From: a bacterium
Lineage (GTDB): Bacteria; Krumholzibacteriota; Krumholzibacteriia; LZORAL124-64-63
Direction: 5' to 3'
NCBI GenBank assembly: GCA_020440705.1
Contig: JAGRNP010000024.1
Span: 1 to 44,708 of the forward strand
Length of the DNA: 44,708 nt
A program made the translations under genes and the position numbers. Under the pieces are notes generated by a model. It searched no databases. It saw only the letters and a list, made by a program, of their open reading frames with translations, and was not told the DNA's origin. Every line of letters starts with the position of its first letter. Positions within the stretch are counted from its first letter, which is position 1. This document shows positions 24,696-32,053 of the stretch, in pieces.

Positions 24696-26629
24696 CACGT
24701 CTCCTCCGGTGGGAGGGGTGGTGGTGCGGCATTGCGGTCGCGCGCCGCGAAGTGCTCCCGGATGGCCACCACGTCGTGCCGGTTGATGCCGTGGACCTCG
24801 GCGAGCTCTTCCGGCGTCGCCCGCCGGATCTCGGCGACCGAGCCGAAGCGGTGCAGCAGGCTGAGCTTCTTGATGCGTCCGATGCCCGGGATCAGGTCGA
24901 GCTCGCTGTGGGTGGTCCGCTTGTCGCGCAGCAGGCGGTGGTAGGTGATGGCGAAGCGGTGCGCCTCGTCCCGCACCCGCTGGAGCACCTTCAGGGCCTC
25001 GCTGCGGCGCGGCAGACGGATGGTGCGATCCTCCTTGTGGATCAGCTCCTCGCGCTTGGCCAGGCCGATCAGCTGCGTCGCGTGCAGGCCGTACCCCGCC
25101 AGCACCTTGCGCGCCATGGAGAGCTGCCCGACGCCCCCGTCGACCACCACGAGGTCCGCCGGCTGCTCCCCCTTCTCGATGAGCCTGCCGTAGTAGCGGG
25201 TGAGCACCTCGGTCATGCTCGCGAAGTCGTCCACGCCGGCGACGGTCCTGATGCGGAAGCGCCGGTAGCGGCTCTTGAGCGGTTTGCCGCCCTTGAAGAA
25301 GACCAGCGAGGCGACGGTCTCCTTGCCCTGGAAGTTCGAGATGTCGAAGCACTCGATGGTCTCGGGCACGGTGTGCAGGTCGAGGGCCTCCTGGAGCTGG
25401 ATGTCCGCCGGCGTGACCCGCGCGGCGTGGCGGACCTGCTCCTGCAGCGTCGCCTCGCGCAGCTTGAAGGTCGCGTTGGTGCGGGCCAGCTCCACCGCGT
25501 CGTGCCGGGCTCCGCGACGCGGGATCCTGAGGTCGACCCGGCGGCCGCGCAGGCGGGACAGCCACTCCTGCCAGGTCGCCGGATCCTCGACCGGCGAGCC
25601 GAGCAGCACCTCGGCCGGGATGTCCCCCGCCCGCGGGTAGTACTCCCGCAGGAGCTGCGCCATGAACGTGGGCAGGTCGCGGTCGAGCTTGTCGGTGAGC
25701 AGGAAGTGGTGCGTGGTCAGGATGTGCCCCCCCCGCACGCGCAGCACCACCCCCGATGCGGTCTCGCCGTCGCGGGCCAGCCCCACCAGGTCGGCGTCGC
25801 CCGCGAGACCGGCCACGGGCCGGCTGCGGCTGGTGGTCTTGTCGAGTTTGGCGATGAGGTCGCGCAGGCGGGCGGCGTGCTCGAAGTCGAGGGCCGCGGA
25901 GCGCTCCTCCATCTCGCGGCGCAGCTCGTCGACCACCTCGGACTCGGCCCCGCCGAGGAAGCGCAGCATGCGCCGCACCTTCTCCCGGTACGACTCGCGC
26001 GGATCGTAGTCCACGCACGGCGCGCTGCAGCGCCCGATCTGGTAGTCCAGGCAGGGCCGATCGACGGTCTGCCCGGGCAGGTCGAGGTGGCAGGTGCGCA
26101 CCTGGAAGGTCCCGGCGGCGAACTTCAGGGTCTCCCGCATGGCCCGCACGTCGGTGAAGGGGCCGAAGTAGCGGGCGCCGTCCTGGTCGAGGCGCCGCAC
26201 GACCTCGACCCGCGGGAAGGGCTCCTGCAGGGTGATCCGCAGGTAGGGATAGGCCTTGTCGTCCTTCAGCCGGACGTTGTAGAGCGGCCGATATTCCTTG
26301 ATGAGCTGGTTCTCGAGCACGAGGGCGTCGGCGTCCGAATCGGTCACGATCCAGTCGAAATCGCGGATCCGGCGCACCAGAGCGGCCGTTTTGCCGTCCT
26401 TTTCGCCGCCGGCCTGGAAATACGAGCGCACCCGCTGGTTCAGGCGCACCGCCTTGCCCACGTAGATGACCTTGCCGTCGCGGTTCTTGTGGAGGTAGAC
26501 GCCGGGCGCCTCCGGCAGCAGGCCCAGCTTGTCGGCCACGGCCGCGCGCGCGGCGGCGGCCGGATCCGTCCCGCGGCCGTCGTCCTCCGGCTTAGCCGGT
26601 GTGTCGTCACGTTTTGCGTCGTCGCTCAT
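24695..26629 (-). CDS. uvrC: Excinuclease ABC subunit C
   Basis: Makes both incisions around bulky DNA lesions in nucleotide excision repair with UvrA and UvrB. The 644-residue protein has the GIY-YIG nuclease domain ([20 protein letters not shown]) and the cysteine region [19 protein letters not shown]...CSAPC. A UVR/UvrB-binding helix ([20 protein letters not shown]) and the RNase H-like domain ([31 protein letters not shown]) follow. A C-terminal helix-hairpin-helix includes [22 protein letters not shown] 26629 is chosen, preceded by AAGGA. ATG 26650 would extend it by seven residues, overlapping the rpsT -35. It is divergent from rpsT and overlaps xerD. Confidence 0.96.
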   Translation of the reverse strand: MSDDAKRDDTPAKPEDDGRGTDPAAAARAAVADKLGLLPEAPGVYLHKNRDGKVIYVGKAVRLNQRVRSYFQAGGEKDGKTAALVRRIRDFDWIVTDSDADALVLENQLIKEYRPLYNVRLKDDKAYPYLRITLQEPFPRVEVVRRLDQDGARYFGPFTDVRAMRETLKFAAGTFQVRTCHLDLPGQTVDRPCLDYQIGRCSAPCVDYDPRESYREKVRRMLRFLGGAESEVVDELRREMEERSAALDFEHAARLRDLIAKLDKTTSRSRPVAGLAGDADLVGLARDGETASGVVLRVRGGHILTTHHFLLTDKLDRDLPTFMAQLLREYYPRAGDIPAEVLLGSPVEDPATWQEWLSRLRGRRVDLRIPRRGARHDAVELARTNATFKLREATLQEQVRHAARVTPADIQLQEALDLHTVPETIECFDISNFQGKETVASLVFFKGGKPLKSRYRRFRIRTVAGVDDFASMTEVLTRYYGRLIEKGEQPADLVVVDGGVGQLSMARKVLAGYGLHATQLIGLAKREELIHKEDRTIRLPRRSEALKVLQRVRDEAHRFAITYHRLLRDKRTTHSELDLIPGIGRIKKLSLLHRFGSVAEIRRATPEELAEVHGINRHDVVAIREHFAARDRNAAPPPLPPEET

Positions 26630-26643
26630 GGTGCTGGTCGTCC

Positions 26644-26672
26644 TTGACATCCATCCGGATGGCTGTTAAATT
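26644..26672 (+). promoter_or_regulatory. Promoter of rpsT
   Basis: TTGACA (26644-26649), 17 bases, TAAATT (26667-26672); predicted start near 26679. It lies in the short divergent gap with uvrC. The spacer contains a 12-bp perfect palindrome, CCATCCGGATGG (26651-26662), which could be an operator. Ribosome site GGAGGT is at 26695-26700. Confidence 0.8.
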
Positions 26673-26707
26673 GCCCCGCCTGTGAAACTCTAACGGAGGT
26701 TTGGGAC

Positions 26708-26965
26708 GTGCCCCATCACAAAAGTTGCAAGAAGCGCCTGATCACGGCCAAGAAGCGCAACGAGCGCAACCGTCAGAACCGGGCCATGATGCGCTCCAGG
26801 ATCAAGAACTACCGCACCAATGTCGAGCAGATGAGTGCCGAGGACAAGGCCGAAGCCGTTTCCTCCATGTACAGCCTGATCGACTCCCAGGCGCGCAAGG
26901 GCCTCATGCCCAGGAGCCGCGCCTCGCGCCTGAAGGCGCGCATGGCTGCCGCCGCCGCGAAGTAG
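26708..26965 (+). CDS. rpsT: 30S ribosomal protein S20
   Basis: An 85-residue basic protein that binds 16S rRNA early in 30S assembly. The family pattern is clear: KRLITAKKRNERNRQNRAMM near the start, then SRIKNYRTNV, SLIDSQARKGLMP and a final SRASRLKARMA helix. The start codon is GTG 26708, seven bases after GGAGGT. It is the only complete plus-strand gene in the window, with its own strong promoter upstream and a hairpin terminator just downstream, so it is monocistronic. Confidence 0.95.
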   Translation: MPHHKSCKKRLITAKKRNERNRQNRAMMRSRIKNYRTNVEQMSAEDKAEAVSSMYSLIDSQARKGLMPRSRASRLKARMAAAAAK

Positions 26966-26987
26966 TTCCCGCCCCTACGGCAACAGG

Positions 26988-27012
26988 AAGGGTCCTCCAG
27001 CGAGGACCCTCT
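26988..27012 (+). terminator. Terminator of rpsT
   Basis: AGGGTCCTC (26989-26997) and GAGGACCCT (27002-27010) form a perfect 9-bp stem with loop CAGC, 24 bases after the rpsT stop. Only CTTG follows rather than a long T-run. Confidence 0.7.
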
Positions 27013-27022
27013 TGTCGTATCT

Positions 27023-27137
27023 GCCGGAATCCAGTGTATCTTCCGGAATCCAGCGTGTCTTCCGGAATCCAGAGTGTCGTCCGGAAGCCACTGTGTCGTC
27101 CGGAAGCCACGGTGCGTTCCGGAAGCCATCATGCTGT
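27023..27137. repeat. 19-bp tandem direct repeat array (six units)
   Basis: CCGGAA recurs at 27024, 27043, 27062, 27081, 27100 and 27119, exactly every 19 bases; a decayed seventh copy (TCCCGGAG) begins near 27137. Consensus unit: TCCGGAAKCCASNGTGTCK. Units 1-3 read CCGGAATCCAG, units 4-6 CCGGAAGCCA, so the array has two halves. Three junctions make the palindrome TTCCGGAA (27041, 27060, 27117). The period is not a multiple of three and no gene covers it. It lies between the rpsT and dapB 3' hairpins. Function unknown. Confidence 0.9.
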
Positions 27138-27150
27138 CCCGGAGACGAGC

Positions 27151-27168
27151 CCGGGCGTCCCCGCCCGG
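27151..27168 (-). terminator. Hairpin downstream of dapB
   Basis: CCGGGCG (27151-27157) and CGCCCGG (27162-27168) form a 7-bp stem with a TCCC loop, about 30 bases beyond the dapB stop on the minus strand. No T-tract. Likely the end of the dapF-dapA-dapB transcript. Confidence 0.4.
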
Positions 27169-27198
27169 CACCCCTGCCCCGCAGCGACGGCGACCGAC

Positions 27199-27942
27199 TC
27201 ACCCCGCCGCGCCCAGTCCCTTCAGCACATCGGTCAGGTTGTACAGTCCGGGCCGGGCCCCGGCCACGAACCGCACCGCCGGCAGGACGCCCCGCAGGAA
27301 GGCCCGCCGCGAGTGGGCCCGGTGGGTGACGACCAGGGTTTCCTCCTGGTCGCTGAAGGTCCAGGTGTGCTCGCCGATGACCCCGCCGAGCCGCTGGCTG
27401 TGGGTGGGCACCTCGGCCCCGCCCCGCGCCGCGCGCCAGACGCCCGCCAGATGGGCCGCCGTGCCGCTCGGCTTGTCGAGCTTGGTCACATGGTGCACCT
27501 CGACCTGCTCCGCGTCGAACTCGCCCGGCAGGGTGCGGGCCAGGAGTTGCAGCAGCATCTGCAGGGTCGGGATCCCGATGCTGAAGTTGGCCGCGCGCAC
27601 CACGGGGAAGTCGGCGGCGTAGGCACCCAGCGCCTCCTCCTGGGCGGCGGTGAAACCCGTGGTGCCGATGACGAGGCCGGCACCCAGCCTGCGTCCGGCC
27701 TGCAGCAGGCCGTCGAGGGCCGGCGCGAGGCTGAAGTCGATGACGACGCACCCGGCAGGGAGCGCGTCGGCCATGCGGTCCTGGCCCATGAGGGGCAGGC
27801 GCGGATGGAAGTCGCCCGCAGCCGCCGACCGGCCCGGCTCGGTGACCAGGCCCACCAGCTCGGCATCGTCCGCCCCGTCGACCAGGTCGGTCAGCAGGCG
27901 CCCCATGCGCCCCTCGGCGCCGTGGACCGCGACCGCGATCAC
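27199..27942 (-). CDS. dapB: 4-hydroxy-tetrahydrodipicolinate reductase
   Basis: NAD(P)H-dependent second step of the lysine/diaminopimelate branch after DapA. The 247-residue protein has the nucleotide-binding VHGAEGRMGRLL, GTTGF, and the catalytic segment VEVHHVTKLDKPSGTA. ANFSIGIP and THRAHSRRAFLRGVLPAVRF follow. It is slightly shorter than the E. coli enzyme but the core is complete. The start is GTG 27942, overlapping the dapA stop (GTGA). It is the last gene of the dapF-dapA-dapB run; the 19-bp repeat array begins some 60 bases beyond its stop. Confidence 0.95.
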   Translation of the reverse strand: MIAVAVHGAEGRMGRLLTDLVDGADDAELVGLVTEPGRSAAAGDFHPRLPLMGQDRMADALPAGCVVIDFSLAPALDGLLQAGRRLGAGLVIGTTGFTAAQEEALGAYAADFPVVRAANFSIGIPTLQMLLQLLARTLPGEFDAEQVEVHHVTKLDKPSGTAAHLAGVWRAARGGAEVPTHSQRLGGVIGEHTWTFSDQEETLVVTHRAHSRRAFLRGVLPAVRFVAGARPGLYNLTDVLKGLGAAG

Positions 27943-28856
27943 GAGGCGCCCTCGACGTCCCGGGCCATGAGGTCGGCCAGCGTGCTCTCGTAGAACTGCA
28001 CCAGGAAGGTCAGGCTCTGCTCGGAAACGGTCACCAGCGGAAGGCGCGGATCGCGTTTGCACACCCCGGCGAGGCTGAGGAGCTCCTTCACCGGGACCGG
28101 GTTGGTCTCCACGAAGCAGGCGTTGGTGATGGGGTCGAAAGCCCGCGCCATGGGCCAGGCCGCGTTGATGTCGCCGGCGGCCCAGGCCTTCCAGAAGCGG
28201 GTCATGGCGCCCGGCAGCAGGTTGCTGACGACGCTGATGGCGCCGTGGGCACCGAGGCCGAAGATGTTGAAGTTCAGGCCGTCGTCGCCCGAGAACACCT
28301 TCAGGTCGCAACGCGCGATGGCCTCCTCGATCTGGGGCAGGTTCGCGCTGGCTTCCTTCAGGGCCACGATGTTCGGCTCGGCCGAGAGCTGGGCCGCGGT
28401 CTCGGGCAGGATGTTCACGGCCGTGCGGCCCGGCACGTTGTAGAGCACCAGCGGGATGTCGACCTTGCGGGCGACCTCGCGGTAGTGGGCGAGCAGGCCC
28501 TGCTGCTGCGGCTTGTTGTAGTACGGCGAGATGAGCATGGCCGCGTCGGCCCCCCACTCCTTCGCCTTGCGCGTCAGGTCGACGGTGACGGCGGTCGAAT
28601 TGGACCCCGCACCCGCCACGACGGCGCACTTGCCGCGGCACATCTCGACGGCCGCGCGGACCAGCCATTCCTTCTCGTCGGTGGTGAGCGCCGCCGCCTC
28701 GCCCGTGCAGCCCACGGGCACGATGCCGGCCACGCCGCCGTCGATCTGGCGCTGCACCAGGCGCTCCCACGCCTTGCGGTCGACCTGGTCACCGGCGAAC
28801 GGGGTGACCAGGGCCGTGTAGACGCCGTCGGGCATCTCCCAGGTCTTCTTGCTCAT
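27939..28856 (-). CDS. dapA: 4-hydroxy-tetrahydrodipicolinate synthase
   Basis: Condenses pyruvate with aspartate semialdehyde, committing carbon to lysine and peptidoglycan diaminopimelate. The 305-residue TIM-barrel protein shows VYTALVTPF and VPVGCTGEAAALTTDE. The catalytic Tyr is in PLVLYNVPGRTAV and the Schiff-base Lys in IVALKEASANL; KVFSGDD and GAHGAISVVSNLLPG follow. ATG 28856 overlaps the dapF stop (ATGA) and its own stop overlaps dapB, so the three enzymes are translationally linked. Confidence 0.96.
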   Translation of the reverse strand: MSKKTWEMPDGVYTALVTPFAGDQVDRKAWERLVQRQIDGGVAGIVPVGCTGEAAALTTDEKEWLVRAAVEMCRGKCAVVAGAGSNSTAVTVDLTRKAKEWGADAAMLISPYYNKPQQQGLLAHYREVARKVDIPLVLYNVPGRTAVNILPETAAQLSAEPNIVALKEASANLPQIEEAIARCDLKVFSGDDGLNFNIFGLGAHGAISVVSNLLPGAMTRFWKAWAAGDINAAWPMARAFDPITNACFVETNPVPVKELLSLAGVCKRDPRLPLVTVSEQSLTFLVQFYESTLADLMARDVEGAS

Positions 28857-29704
28857 GTCGTCGACTCCTTGCGCGGGTGGGCGGTCGCGATCTCGCCGGT
28901 GAAGCTCGTCACCGCCGGGCCGCGGAGCTCGAGCCGGCGGTCGTCCCCGCCGACGGTGATGCGCAGCAGGTCGCCGCCGCGGGTGCGGACGGCCACCGGA
29001 TTGCCGGCCTGTCCGAGACGCGACAGTACCACCGCCGTGGCCGATGCGCCAGTGCCGCAGGCCAGGGTCTCGTCCTCGACGCCGCGCTCGTAGGTCCGCA
29101 GCAGGAACTCGCCGCTCGCCGGGTCCCGCTGCACCCAGTTGACGTTGGTGCCGGCGGGGGCGAACCGGTCGTGGTGGCGGAGGGCCGCGCCCCAGCGGCG
29201 CAGGTCGAAATCCTCGATGTCGTCGACGGGGATCACCAGGTGGGGCACGCCCGTGTTGCAGGCGTAGTGCGCGGCGAAGGGGCTGTCCGGCAGTTCGACG
29301 GCCAGGTCGAGATCCTTCCAGGCGGGCAGGGTGACGGCGATGTCCTCCGGCCCGTGCACCCGCCCCGACAACACGCCGCTGAAGGTGTCGAAGCGGCACT
29401 CCTCGCCGCACAGCCCGCGGGCCCGGGCGAAGGCGACGGTGCAGCGGGCGCCGTTGCCGCACATCTCGGCCTCGCCGCCGTCGGCGTTGTAGTAGGTCAT
29501 GCGGAAGTCGGTCTCGCCGGCGCGGCCCGGCCCCACCACGATCAGACCGTCGGCCCCCACGCCGAGGCGCCGGTCGCAGAGGAAGGCCACGACCTCCCGG
29601 GTGGCCTGCCAGCCCGCGGGCAGTTCGCGGTGGTCGAGGAAGACGAAGTCGTTGCCCGCCCCGTGCATCTTGGTGAACGGCAGGCGCCAGGCCGGTCCGG
29701 TCAT
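28853..29704 (-). CDS. dapF: Diaminopimelate epimerase
   Basis: Interconverts LL- and meso-diaminopimelate. The 283-residue protein carries both catalytic cysteines, in MCGNGARC and in ETLACGTGASA. It also has the N-terminal FTKMHGAGNDFVFLD, RRLGVGADGL, YYNADGGEAEMCGN, NTGVPHLV and TNVNWV. ATG 29704 is preceded by GAGGAG with nine-base spacing, four bases after the Ig-like lipoprotein stop. With dapA and dapB immediately downstream it forms a diaminopimelate/lysine operon, consistent with a DAP-type cell wall. Confidence 0.97.
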   Translation of the reverse strand: MTGPAWRLPFTKMHGAGNDFVFLDHRELPAGWQATREVVAFLCDRRLGVGADGLIVVGPGRAGETDFRMTYYNADGGEAEMCGNGARCTVAFARARGLCGEECRFDTFSGVLSGRVHGPEDIAVTLPAWKDLDLAVELPDSPFAAHYACNTGVPHLVIPVDDIEDFDLRRWGAALRHHDRFAPAGTNVNWVQRDPASGEFLLRTYERGVEDETLACGTGASATAVVLSRLGQAGNPVAVRTRGGDLLRITVGGDDRRLELRGPAVTSFTGEIATAHPRKESTT

Positions 29705-29708
29705 GGAA

Positions 29709-31013
29709 CTACTCCTCGTCGGCCGGCGGGGGCGGGCTCTGCAGCGAATCGGCCCGGCCGGCGATGGTGGAATCGGTCGCGCCCAGGCTGTCGGGCAGGG
29801 CGGGCGGCGGGGGCGGCGTCCACGGAGTCAGGCTGTACGGCCCGTCCGGAACGACCACGTCGGTCGGCAGCCCGGGTGCGACCGTGATGCCCTCGACCAT
29901 GAGCCAGGGCTCGAGGAAGTGGGTCGGCACGCTGTCGCCGCGGGCCAGGGCGGCCGAGTCGGCGGCGACCCCGGCCAGGGCCGCCGGCACGCCGCTGAAG
30001 GTGGAGTCGGCGTCGAGGTCGACGAAGACGACCAGCCGGTTGCTCCCCGGCTGCACGTCCCGGACCGTGCTGGTGGTGTCCGGCGTCAGCCGGGCGAAGT
30101 TGGCATCGGGGGTCGGGGTCGGCACCCAGCCGGTGTCCTCCTCGCCCACGTGCATGGTCCAGGCCATGGAGCGCCCCTGCCCCGGGCGCGGCGCGAAGGG
30201 CGCCAGGCGCAGGCGCCCCGGCGTCTTCGGCGGGTACAGGGTGGTGACCCCCGCCACCGCCCGGGCCGCGCTCGGGTCGAGGCGCAGGGTGTCCGGCAGC
30301 AGGCGCTGGGCCTCGTTGTCGCCGGGGCGCAGGTTGCCGTCGTCGTCGGCGAAGGCCCGCACCAGGTACGGGCCCCCCGGGACGGGCAGCCAGTCGAAGG
30401 TGTAGGCGCCGGTGCGATCGGTGACGGTGCGCCGCAACAGCGGCTGCTCGAAGTACTCGAGGGTGTCCGGGGGCACGGCGAAGAGCTCGAGCACGCCGTT
30501 GGAGACCGCGCTGTCGGCCATGACGAGCACGCCGGAGATGCGTCCGCCCGGGATGCTGTCGCCCGTCGCGATGGGATAGCGCCGGCTGCGCCGGTTGGCG
30601 ACCTTGTGGGCGTCCTTCATGCCGCCGGCCACCTCGACCACGATCACCGTGTCGGGCGGCAGGGGCTCCTCGAGCCGGATCTCGGCCCGGGTGGCGCCGT
30701 GCCATTTCGTGGAGCGGATGCGCTGGTCCGGGAAGAAGTGCAGCCAGGTGACGGCGTCGACCCGGTCCATCTTCTCCGAGAACGTCAGGTTGAGCTCCGA
30801 GATCCCGCCCAGTCCCGTCGCCGCCGAATCGGGGATCATGAACTCGAGGTGGGGCCGGACCTTGTCCTCGGGGCCGCCCGGCGGCGGCTCGACGACGGCG
30901 CAGGCGTTCAGCAGCAGCGCCACCGCCCAGACGCCGGCCACCGCACCCGCGGCCCGGAACGGGATCCGGGCCGCGGCGCGGCGGACGGGCGGCTGGTTGC
31001 GGTGCGTGCCGAT
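29709..31013 (-). CDS. Predicted lipoprotein with SbsA-type Ig-like domain
   Basis: The product has a lipobox LLLNAC, then Cys-AVVEPPPGGPEDKVRPHL. This C...PPGGPED pattern is familiar from FCB-group envelope lipoproteins with an Ig-like (Big_5) domain. An Ig-like segment follows (LNLTFSEKMDRVDA), then a probable carboxypeptidase-regulatory-like beta domain (VTDRTGAYTFDWLPVPGGPY), then a Pro/Ser-rich acidic tail. The only conventional start is GTG 30941, leaving 13 uncharged residues before the Cys. Reading back to ATC 31013 gives an Arg-rich signal peptide, and AGGAG lies six bases before that ATC. An AUC start is therefore proposed. It lies between argF and dapF; role unknown. Confidence 0.7.
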   Translation of the reverse strand: MGTHRNQPPVRRAAARIPFRAAGAVAGVWAVALLLNACAVVEPPPGGPEDKVRPHLEFMIPDSAATGLGGISELNLTFSEKMDRVDAVTWLHFFPDQRIRSTKWHGATRAEIRLEEPLPPDTVIVVEVAGGMKDAHKVANRRSRRYPIATGDSIPGGRISGVLVMADSAVSNGVLELFAVPPDTLEYFEQPLLRRTVTDRTGAYTFDWLPVPGGPYLVRAFADDDGNLRPGDNEAQRLLPDTLRLDPSAARAVAGVTTLYPPKTPGRLRLAPFAPRPGQGRSMAWTMHVGEEDTGWVPTPTPDANFARLTPDTTSTVRDVQPGSNRLVVFVDLDADSTFSGVPAALAGVAADSAALARGDSVPTHFLEPWLMVEGITVAPGLPTDVVVPDGPYSLTPWTPPPPPALPDSLGATDSTIAGRADSLQSPPPPADEE

Positions 31014-31019
31014 GGCGGT

Positions 31020-31024
31020 CTCCT
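31020..31024 (-). promoter_or_regulatory. Shine-Dalgarno pointing to an ATC start
   Basis: AGGAG overlaps the argF stop codon and is six bases upstream of ATC 31013. No ATG, GTG or TTG lies in that frame until 30941. Good spacing plus a restored signal peptide support AUC initiation. Confidence 0.45.
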
Positions 31025-31937
31025 ACCTGATGAGGCCGGCCAGGATGGCGCGCTGGGCGTGCATCCGGTTCTCGGCCTCGTCGAAGACGACCGAGTGCGG
31101 GCCGTCCATGACCTCGTCGGTGATCTCCTCGCCCCGGTGCGCCGGCAGGCAGTGCAGCACGATGTGCTTCTCGTCGGCGGCCGCGAGCAGTTCGCTGCTG
31201 ATCTGGAAGGGCGCGAAGTCCTTGCGGCGCTGCACCGCCTCCTCCTCCTGCCCCATGCTGTAGAAGGCGTCGCTGTAGATGACGTGGGCGCCCTCCACGG
31301 CCTCCTGCGGATCGTGGGTGATCATGAACGAGGCGCCGGCCGCCTCGGCCTTCCGCACGATCCCCTCGTCCGGCAGGTACCCCTCGGGGCAGGCCAGGAT
31401 GAAGTTGAAGGGGAAGACGATCGACGCGTTCAACCAGCTGTTGGCGAGGTTGTTCCCGTCGCCGACCATGACCACGTTCCTGCCCTCGATGGTGCCGAGG
31501 TGCTCCTCGATGGTCATGATGTCGGCCATGACCTGGCAGGGGTGGCTCAGGTTGGTCAGGCCGTTGATCACCGGCACGGTGGCGTGACGCGCCAGGTCGA
31601 CGACTTCCTGGTGGTCGAACCAGCGGATCATGATGCCGTCCACGAAGCGGCTCAGCACCTCGGCGACGTCGTGCACCGACTCGCGCGTGCCCATGCCGAT
31701 CTCCTTGTCGGTGATGAACAGGGTGTTGCCGCCGAGCTGCCGGAAGCCGACCTCGAAGCTGATCCGGGTGCGCAGGCTGGGCTTGGCGAAGACGCAGGCC
31801 AGGGTGCGGTTCGGATGGCTGTGGGGCAGCTGGTGGCTGCGCGCGAGGGGCTTCTGCTCCCGGGCCAGGTCCAGGATGCCCCGCAGTTCGGCGAGACTGA
31901 AGTCGTCGATCGCCAGGAAATCCTTCTTCGAAAGCAC
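31023..31937 (-). CDS. argF: Ornithine carbamoyltransferase
   Basis: Makes citrulline from ornithine and carbamoyl phosphate in arginine synthesis. The 304-residue protein has the carbamoyl-phosphate loop PSLRTRISFE, LSHPCQVMAD and the ornithine-binding HCLPAHRGEE; VVMVGDGNNLANSW precedes them in the second domain. The start is GTG 31937 with GGAGG six bases upstream; a longer open frame reaching 32279 overlaps the sulfatase gene and has no family similarity. A weak promoter and a short GC hairpin lie upstream. Other arginine genes are not nearby. Confidence 0.94.
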   Translation of the reverse strand: MLSKKDFLAIDDFSLAELRGILDLAREQKPLARSHQLPHSHPNRTLACVFAKPSLRTRISFEVGFRQLGGNTLFITDKEIGMGTRESVHDVAEVLSRFVDGIMIRWFDHQEVVDLARHATVPVINGLTNLSHPCQVMADIMTIEEHLGTIEGRNVVMVGDGNNLANSWLNASIVFPFNFILACPEGYLPDEGIVRKAEAAGASFMITHDPQEAVEGAHVIYSDAFYSMGQEEEAVQRRKDFAPFQISSELLAAADEKHIVLHCLPAHRGEEITDEVMDGPHSVVFDEAENRMHAQRAILAGLIR

Positions 31938-32010
31938 GGCGGTCCTCCACGGAAAAGGGGTGTGCCGATACGGGGCCCGCCGGGGCGGGTCCGGGTCGTT
32001 GTGCCCCGCA

Positions 32011-32038
32011 AAAGTAAAGCATCCGGCGCGGGAGTCCA
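32011..32038 (-). promoter_or_regulatory. Possible promoter of argF
   Basis: Minus strand: TGGACT (32038-32033), 16 bases, TACTTT (32016-32011), in the 116-base gap between the sulfatase-fold gene and argF. Both boxes match consensus only partly. The leader beyond also holds a small hairpin (CCCGC/GCGGG). Confidence 0.35.
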
Positions 32039-32053
32039 CCCCGAAACTCGGCT

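Noticed and set aside
27023-27137. CRISPR array
   Set aside because: Repeats abut with a 19-base period and no spacers, and no cas genes are present.
26809-27171. Small open frames across the repeat array (e.g. minus strand 26809-27171)
   Set aside because: The 19-base period shifts frame each unit, the frames overlap rpsT or the terminator, and there is no ribosome site.
30942-31022. Frameshift or pseudogene at the start of the Ig-like lipoprotein
   Set aside because: The frame is open and gives a proper signal peptide. Only a conventional start codon is missing, so an unusual start is the simpler reading.
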